Source: Clostridia bacterium (GTDB lineage Bacteria > Bacillota > Clostridia > Oscillospirales > CAG-272). From it: 5,035 nt of DNA. A program made the translations under genes and the position numbers. The DNA lies in NCBI GenBank assembly GCA_017452335.1, contig JAFTMP010000265.1:1-5035 (forward strand). Reading direction: 5' to 3'. Below the pieces are notes generated by a model. The model was not told the DNA's origin. It worked only from the letters and a program-made list of their open reading frames with translations, and searched no databases. Shown in pieces: positions 1-3,674 of this stretch; the first letter of the stretch is position 1, and each line of letters starts with the position of its first letter.

Positions 1-70
1 AAGGCGCGCGACTGGAAATCGCGTAACGGTGGTGAGCCGTTCTGGGGTTCGAATCCCCATCTCTCCGCCA
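1..70 (+). tRNA. tRNA-Ser (GGA anticodon), 3' part, 5' end outside window
   Basis: The anticodon arm is visible as a 5-bp stem (7-11 with 19-23) closing the loop CTGGAAA. The anticodon is GGA at 14-16, which reads the serine codons UCC and UCU. A long class II variable arm follows (25-29 paired with 37-41, 7-base loop), as expected for tRNA-Ser. The T arm is a 5-bp stem (43-47 with 55-59) around the canonical loop TTCGAAT. The 3' acceptor strand is 60-66, the discriminator base is G67, and CCA is encoded at 68-70. The discriminator G is typical of serine tRNAs. The acceptor 5' strand and most of the D arm lie before base 1. Confidence 0.96.
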
Positions 71-110
71 ACAAAAAAGAGCACTGCAAGAGCAGTGCTC
101 TTTTTTGTTG
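69..110 (+). terminator. Intrinsic terminator of the tRNA-Ser gene
   Basis: A perfect 19-bp inverted repeat (69-87 with 92-110) surrounds the four-base loop AAGA. The GC-rich core is GAGCACTGC/GCAGTGCTC, flanked by six A on the left and six T at 101-106. This is a textbook Rho-independent terminator for the plus strand. Because the A run mirrors the T run, it could also stop transcription arriving from the right. The outermost stem bases overlap the encoded CA of the tRNA tail. Confidence 0.93.
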
Positions 111-113
111 ATG

Positions 114-257
114 GATTTGAACGATGGGGATGAGAACGGGTCGGAAGTGAATGACTGCCGGTGGCAGTCAGAGCCGACCCTGACCGAGGGAGCGGAGCTT
201 TTCGCAAGGGCGAAAAGCGAGCCGCGCGACCGAGAACGACTCCCCTCGGGTCCACCA
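114..257 (+). other. GC-rich structured non-coding block with a tRNA-like 3' end
   Basis: This block can fold extensively. The 7-bp stem 138-144/174-180 encloses the perfect 8-bp hairpin 152-159/163-170. The 9-bp hairpin 197-205/210-218 (loop AAGG) extends through GCGG 192-195 with CCGC 222-225. A long-range stem pairs 184-190 with 243-249, and GA 182-183 can extend it if G250 is bulged. The last 21 bases (237-257) read like the 3' end of a tRNA: end of the T loop, T stem, a 7-nt acceptor strand, A, then CCA. The matching T-loop start and the acceptor 5' strand are absent, so it is not an intact tRNA. It could be a structured RNA, a tRNA-associated repeat, or the scar of an element integrated at another tRNA gene. 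I cannot tell which from one copy. Confidence 0.55.
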
Positions 258-365
258 ACGCGAACACATATAAACTCTGTATAACATGGTACAAGTGTGT
301 GTTTTCAATCAACGTAGAAATACCTCAAAGGAAAAACGCTTCTGCTTGGTTTTTTGCTTTAAAAA
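258..365. other. AT-rich spacer between structured block and UPF0489 gene
   Basis: Composition drops sharply here from the GC-rich block to AT-rich DNA. I see no gene. The only structure of note is a weak hairpin near 332-354, described separately. Confidence 0.5.
332..354 (-). terminator. Possible weak terminator downstream of the UPF0489 gene
   Basis: AAAAAC (332-337) can pair with GTTTTT (349-354), and the inner GC (338-339) with GC (344-345). The loop is TTCT and there is a three-base bulge. Read on the minus strand, the hairpin ends in a T run and lies just past the stop codon at 366-368. The stem is short and AT-rich, so this is a tentative call based on position and shape only. Confidence 0.28.
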
Positions 366-782
366 CTATTCTTCAACAATATATTCTCTAAATACATCCA
401 AAATAAAATCAGTGCTTGTAGGGGTATAATTAGGCGATTGTGCCAGTACAGCAAAATCAAAATCACCATCATACTTTACATCTTCGATTGTAGGTATGAT
501 TAAAAACGAGACCTCTGGTTCTTTTTTGCTGCTTTTAATATAAGTTTCTTTTACTGTCCAAGGGGCATTTCGTTGTGGAGATTTCATGTTGGGATTATAT
601 AGCAGTTGGATTTCGCTAAGAACGGGATCATCTTCAGTGTGAACTTCTTTAAAATCTTTTATCGTACTCCAAAGAAAATCGTCTTTAGAACTTTTAGGAT
701 TTGCGCAATAAGTCAAATGAGATATCCAACGGTACGCAATAGCAAATAACAAATAGTCTCCGATACTTACTTTGATAGGCAT
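366..782 (-). CDS. UPF0489 family protein, C-terminal half (frameshifted gene)
   Basis: This frame encodes the C-terminal half of a UPF0489 protein. Recognisable family segments are GDYLLFAIAYRWI (residues 8-20) and FDFAVLAQSPNYTP (108-121), then a short tail ending FREYIVEE. The ATG at 782 lies inside the end of the upstream half, and I see no Shine-Dalgarno sequence in front of it, so independent translation looks poor. Homology would begin around residue 5 (Val), just after the frame change, which indicates this is the rest of the upstream protein and not a separate gene. Together the halves would give about 268 residues, which I judge close to the usual bacterial family size. The biochemical role is unproven. 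Composition is AT-rich compared with the malQ side of the window. Confidence 0.8.
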   Translation of the reverse strand: MPIKVSIGDYLLFAIAYRWISHLTYCANPKSSKDDFLWSTIKDFKEVHTEDDPVLSEIQLLYNPNMKSPQRNAPWTVKETYIKSSKKEPEVSFLIIPTIEDVKYDGDFDFAVLAQSPNYTPTSTDFILDVFREYIVEE

Positions 783-793
783 ACATGATCATT
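767..793 (-). other. Frameshift junction splitting the UPF0489 gene
   Basis: On the minus strand the upstream frame reads TCA AAG TAA and stops. Adding one A to the AAA run at 771-773 gives TCA AAA GTA AGT, which removes the stop and joins CLSK directly to VSIGDY of the downstream frame. The downstream frame is closed just upstream by TGA near 789-791, so the change must fall in this short window. Loss of one A from a four-A run is the simplest explanation. A sequencing or assembly error is possible, as is a true inactivating mutation. Confidence 0.8.
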
Positions 794-1171
794 CGTATAT
801 TGTTTAAGCAACGGGCGTTCTTCTACTGGAAAGCCTAAAAGCATATCTGAAATGTATCGATGGGACGGATAGCCTAACCCCAAATCAGCGTGAGAATCAA
901 CATGAATAACTTCAAACGGAGCAACGAGTTTTTCTGAAGCAATTAACTCTTTCCAATAAAACAGAGCTTCGTTGTGTCCAGAAACAATTCGCCCGCAAAT
1001 TTTTTTGTTTTTTGAGAGTCCCAAATTGTTCTCTAAAAAAGAACGAACTCTATGCTCTGACCATACGCAATCAGAATAAGCTTCGTTAGAAAGCCTCTCT
1101 GATGTGTTGTCAGATACAAAATAAGCAATACGCTCTATGAAATAATCCATATCTAAATCTAAAATTTTCAT
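767..1171 (-). CDS. UPF0489 family protein, N-terminal half (frameshifted gene)
   Basis: Residues 3-11 carry the acidic family motif ILDLDMDYF. GHNEALFYW (65-73) and VIHVDSHADLG (88-98) follow. The D92-H94-D96 triad resembles the DxHxD metal-binding motif of the arginase/ureohydrolase fold, so a metal-dependent hydrolase of that type is the best guess. From memory, some enzymes annotated as UPF0489 are peptide arginases that convert Arg to Orn in ribosomal peptides, but nothing here proves that activity and no peptide precursor is visible nearby. Reading stops at TAA 769-767 after the residues CLSK, while the family sequence continues in another frame. The start at 1171 is supported by GGGG about 10 bases upstream and by a promoter at 1203-1231. 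It probably forms a single-gene unit. Confidence 0.85.
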   Translation of the reverse strand: MKILDLDMDYFIERIAYFVSDNTSERLSNEAYSDCVWSEHRVRSFLENNLGLSKNKKICGRIVSGHNEALFYWKELIASEKLVAPFEVIHVDSHADLGLGYPSHRYISDMLLGFPVEERPLLKQYTNDHVCLSK

Positions 1172-1202
1172 AACAACATCCCCAAAATATTGTACTCAAT
1201 TT

Positions 1203-1231
1203 AGTATAACAAAATACTATGCTGTTTTCAA
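1203..1231 (-). promoter_or_regulatory. Sigma-A type promoter of the UPF0489 gene
   Basis: Read on the minus strand, a -35 box TTGAAA (1231-1226) is followed after exactly 17 bp by a -10 box TATACT (1208-1203). Both are one base from consensus. Transcription would start near 1196, giving a leader of about 25 bases before the ATG at 1171. Confidence 0.75.
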
Positions 1232-1377
1232 CCTAAATTTTAAAATTGTTCTACATCGTGATTTTGTAGTTTGTGCGAAAAAAGTATATACTGTTTTTGC
1301 ATTGAAACGCTATTGACGCTTGTCAACAATCTTTTGGAATACTACTTTTGGCTCCATCTTGCAGGGCTTTTTCATAG

Positions 1378-1416
1378 AGAAAGCGGAGTCGCACAATTTG
1401 TCCGACTCCGCTTTCT
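1378..1416 (-). terminator. Strong hairpin just past the stop codon of the XRE regulator
   Basis: A perfect 14-bp inverted repeat (1378-1391 with 1403-1416) has a GC-rich core GCGGAGTCG/CGACTCCGC. It begins six bases beyond the stop codon at 1423-1425. The position suggests a transcription terminator or an mRNA 3'-end stabiliser. There is no clear T tract after it on the minus strand (the stem ends in CTTTCTCT), so it is not a textbook intrinsic terminator. Confidence 0.6.
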
Positions 1417-1422
1417 GTTGAA

Positions 1423-2475
1423 TTACTTTAACAGTGCTTGAAAATCTTCACGGTTGCGAATCAAATCAAAATCCGCGCCTTTGAGATATTCGGTAAAGTC
1501 CTCATGGCGTGTGGTAGTACCCGAGCGGCAAATATCTGCCGTGTTATACGTTACCGCACTAAGCAACGGGCTTGTGAAATGATACGACGTATTGTTTTTG
1601 ATAAATGCATCATAATCCATTGCAAATTTTTGCGCCTTCTTCAATGCTTCCATAGCCTTTTCCGGATCGTTTTCTCTGATATAAAGCTCCGCACGGGCAA
1701 CGTAGTTGTCAACAAGAAATGTATTGTAATACAAATAGTTGCCGTCCGCAATGACTGCATTGATGATCTGTTCCTGGGCAATGCACGCTTCTATAGAGCT
1801 TCTCTCAATTTTATTTACAATATCTGTCAAAAGCCCATCCAGCATTTTTTGTGAATAGATTTTTCTTTCATCGCCCTGCAAACAGGACAGCATGATGTCG
1901 TCGCGGCTTACGGAATAGTTTTCGGGATACTGCTTTGCGTATTCCAAAGCCTCGTTATTGCGCCCTCTGAAAGACAAATACTGCACGATGCCTTGAATGG
2001 AGCTTGCTTTGATTCGCTCATCTGGCGCGTTCTCAATGACGCATTCAAACATTTTGATCGCCTTTTCTTGCTCAGCTATATATGTTTCGTCATCCTCATA
2101 CAAAAACGAGCACATTGCTGTTGCCCAAGCAAGCTGGTCCATATAGTTCATATCACCCGGAAATTCCGCGACTGCCATTTGCGAAACGCGGCGTCTTTCT
2201 TCCAAATCACCCGTTTCCCAAGTTTTTTTGTACAGTGTCTCCAGTTCAACGCGTCGCTGATCATTGTCAGCGGATTTTAACCCAAGTAATTCATCGGTGG
2301 TAACGTGTAACAGCTTGGCAAGTGAAATGATCAAAGACAGATCGGGCACCGTAACGCCGCACTCCCATTTTGAAACCGCCTTGTAAGTTACTCCAAGATA
2401 ATCCGCAAGTTTTTCCTGCGTAAAATCATTTTTCTTTCGTAGCTCCTTTATTCTCTTTCCGATGTTATTCATCAT
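1423..2475 (-). CDS. XRE-family transcriptional regulator with TPR-like C-terminal region
   Basis: Residues 6-63 form a Cro/C1-type helix-turn-helix DNA-binding domain. The core is FTQEKLADYLGVTYKAVSKW (18-37), followed by the usual VPDLSLIISLAKLLHVTTDELLG tail. Residues from about 72 to 350 appear wholly alpha-helical, with TPR-like pairs such as 133-150 with 160-180 and 256-270 with 272-287. In this type of regulator such repeats serve dimerisation or sensing of a peptide or protein partner; the ligand here is unknown. There is no signal peptide or membrane segment. GAGGT (2483-2479) lies only 3 bases before the first ATG but 6 before the second at 2472, so a 349-residue protein starting at the second Met is more likely. 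It is divergent from the DUF3737-malQ genes, which makes them plausible targets, along with its own promoter. Base composition is intermediate between its two neighbours. Confidence 0.93.
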   Translation of the reverse strand: MMNNIGKRIKELRKKNDFTQEKLADYLGVTYKAVSKWECGVTVPDLSLIISLAKLLHVTTDELLGLKSADNDQRRVELETLYKKTWETGDLEERRRVSQMAVAEFPGDMNYMDQLAWATAMCSFLYEDDETYIAEQEKAIKMFECVIENAPDERIKASSIQGIVQYLSFRGRNNEALEYAKQYPENYSVSRDDIMLSCLQGDERKIYSQKMLDGLLTDIVNKIERSSIEACIAQEQIINAVIADGNYLYYNTFLVDNYVARAELYIRENDPEKAMEALKKAQKFAMDYDAFIKNNTSYHFTSPLLSAVTYNTADICRSGTTTRHEDFTEYLKGADFDLIRNREDFQALLK

Positions 2476-2541
2476 GATACCTCATTTTAGTTTTTAGTAG
2501 TAAGCCGAGCTCTTGCTTCCGAACACAGTATATCACAAAGT

Positions 2542-2570
2542 ATTATAGCACACAACACCCGCGTTGTCGA
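2542..2570 (-). promoter_or_regulatory. Sigma-A type promoter of the XRE regulator
   Basis: On the minus strand, a -35 box TCGACA (2570-2565) and a perfect -10 box TATAAT (2547-2542) are separated by 17 bp. Transcription would start near 2535, about 60 bases before the start codon. A second -10-like TATACT lies at 2532-2527 without a convincing -35. Confidence 0.72.
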
Positions 2571-2710
2571 GTAAAACTCGCTTGAAAAGGGGAGTTTTTA
2601 AAAACAAAGCCGACGATTGCTCTGTGAAGTATTTGATGGCGATATAAGATGTGTTTTTGGAAAAAAGGACATAAGTAGTGCGTTAAGTTCGAAAATAATC
2701 TATAAACGTC

Positions 2711-2739
2711 TTGAAAAGAGGGGCGGAATATGGTATAAT
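2711..2739 (+). promoter_or_regulatory. Strong extended -10 promoter for DUF3737-malQ
   Basis: The -35 box TTGAAA (2711-2716), a 17-bp spacer and a perfect -10 box TATAAT (2734-2739) are present. TGG directly before the -10 box gives an extended -10 TGn motif. Transcription would start near 2746, leaving a leader of roughly 50 bases before the ATG at 2798. This promoter overlaps a possible in-frame TTG start at 2711, which argues against that longer reading. Confidence 0.85.
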
Positions 2740-2797
2740 CTGCTTATCGGTTCTTGATGAATTCGGTAGAATTTTAGAGATAGTATTGGAAAAGAAT

Positions 2798-3634
2798 ATG
2801 AACTATATCGAATATAAAAATTTTGATGAAGAGCGTGCGCTGTACGGTCAGCAGGAGCTGACGGTGCGGCATTGCCGCTTTGACGGTCCCGCAGACGGAG
2901 AAAGTGCCTTTAAAGAAGGGAAGGATATAACGGTAGAGGAGTGCTATTTCAATTTGCGCTATCCCTTTTGGCACACCGATCGCTTAAGTGTGTCCTCTTG
3001 CGAGCTGACGCCCCTTTGCAGAGCTGCTCTTTGGTATTCGACCGACATTACCCTCAGCGATTGTACTCTTCACGGAATCAAGGCGCTTCGTGAGTGTGCG
3101 CGCGTGAGCCTTACACGCTGTGATATCGACTCCACGGAATTTGGCTGGTTTGTGCAGGATGTAAACATGCGGGAATGTCAGATGAAGGGGGAATACGTGT
3201 TCCTGCGTTCTTCAAATTTGACGTTTAAAAACATGCGCTTGGACGGAAAATACTCCTTCCAGTACATAGAAAACGCCCTCTTTGAGGAGTGTGAGCTTTA
3301 TACCAAGGACGCCTTTTGGCATGCCAAAAACGTGGTGGTCAAGAATTGTACGGTAAAGGGTGAGTATTTGGCGTGGTATTGCGAAAACGTCACCTTTGAA
3401 AACTGCAAGATCATCGGAACACAGCCCCTTTGTTATTGCAAGGGATTAAAGCTTATCAACTGTGAAATAATCGACGCGGATCTGGCTTTTGAAAAATCGG
3501 AGGTCAGTGCCACCGTTACCACGCCGATGATCAGCATTAAAAATCCTGCCAAGGGAGAGATTGCTTTGCCCTCTGTGCAAGAGCTGATCATGGACGATCC
3601 CTGCGCCAAGGGGCAGGTTATCTTTACATCTTAA
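2798..3634 (+). CDS. DUF3737 family protein, predicted right-handed beta-helix
   Basis: The 278-residue product matches the DUF3737 family as I know it, with typical segments FDEERALYG (9-17), FDGPADGESAFKE (28-40), LRYPFWH (53-59), CRAALWYS (74-81), GIKALREC (93-100), KDAFWHAKN (170-178) and GTQPLCYCKGLKLINC (207-222). It is built from about eleven coils, mostly 19 residues each, as in a parallel beta-helix. Cys recurs at 26, 49, 68, 89, 108, 127, 165, 184, 203 and 222. There is no signal peptide, so it is probably cytoplasmic. The function is unknown; no catalytic motif is evident. The frame is open upstream to TTG 2711, but those 29 codons cover the promoter and lack family resemblance, so the ATG at 2798, with GGA 7 bases before it, is chosen. 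malQ follows after 40 bp on the same strand, suggesting an operon. Confidence 0.9.
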   Translation: MNYIEYKNFDEERALYGQQELTVRHCRFDGPADGESAFKEGKDITVEECYFNLRYPFWHTDRLSVSSCELTPLCRAALWYSTDITLSDCTLHGIKALRECARVSLTRCDIDSTEFGWFVQDVNMRECQMKGEYVFLRSSNLTFKNMRLDGKYSFQYIENALFEECELYTKDAFWHAKNVVVKNCTVKGEYLAWYCENVTFENCKIIGTQPLCYCKGLKLINCEIIDADLAFEKSEVSATVTTPMISIKNPAKGEIALPSVQELIMDDPCAKGQVIFTS

Positions 3635-3674
3635 TACATTTTCAGATCAAATCAGACAAGGAAGGAATATTCAA

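Larger units (their letters stand above)
1172..1422. other. AT-rich intergenic region between UPF0489 gene and XRE regulator
   Basis: Apart from the promoter near its left end and the hairpin near its right end, I see no gene of credible length on either strand. It holds a perfect 10-bp palindrome AGTATATACT at 1283-1292. It also holds a short inverted repeat TTGAC-GCTT-GTCAA at 1313-1326. Either could be an operator or chance in AT-rich DNA. Confidence 0.5.
2476..2797. promoter_or_regulatory. Divergent regulatory region between XRE regulator and DUF3737-malQ
   Basis: No gene is visible in this stretch. It holds one promoter facing each way. It also holds a small hairpin CGAGT-AAA-ACTCG (2568-2580) touching the minus-strand -35 box and a perfect 12-bp palindrome GTTTTTAAAAAC (2594-2605). 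The direct repeat CTTGAAAAG occurs at 2581-2589 and 2710-2718, the second copy covering the plus-strand -35 box. These are reasonable operator candidates for the adjacent regulator, but none is proven. Confidence 0.5.

Noticed and set aside
237..257. A second, complete tRNA gene
   Set aside because: Only the 3' tail looks like a tRNA. The T-loop start reads AACGACT instead of TTCGACT, the T stem 5' strand does not pair, and no anticodon arm or acceptor 5' strand is present.
161..391. Plus-strand open frame of 76 codons starting at GTG inside the structured block
   Set aside because: It starts within a perfect hairpin, runs across an abrupt composition change, has no ribosome binding site or recognisable domain, and overlaps the end of the UPF0489 gene. 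It reads as a by-product of GC-rich structured DNA.
1172..1422. RiPP precursor peptide next to the UPF0489 gene
   Set aside because: I looked for short open frames with a ribosome binding site near the putative peptide-arginase-like gene and found none of credible length.
1438..1854. Plus-strand open frame opposite the XRE regulator
   Set aside because: It is antisense to a well-supported gene and shows no domain; it is a shadow frame.
1993..2303. Two overlapping plus-strand open frames opposite the XRE regulator
   Set aside because: Both are antisense to the confident HTH/TPR coding frame and lack any family resemblance.
2711..2797. Longer start for the DUF3737 gene from TTG at 2711
   Set aside because: The extra 29 codons cover the -35 and -10 boxes of the promoter and do not resemble the family N-terminus, which begins at the ATG at 2798.
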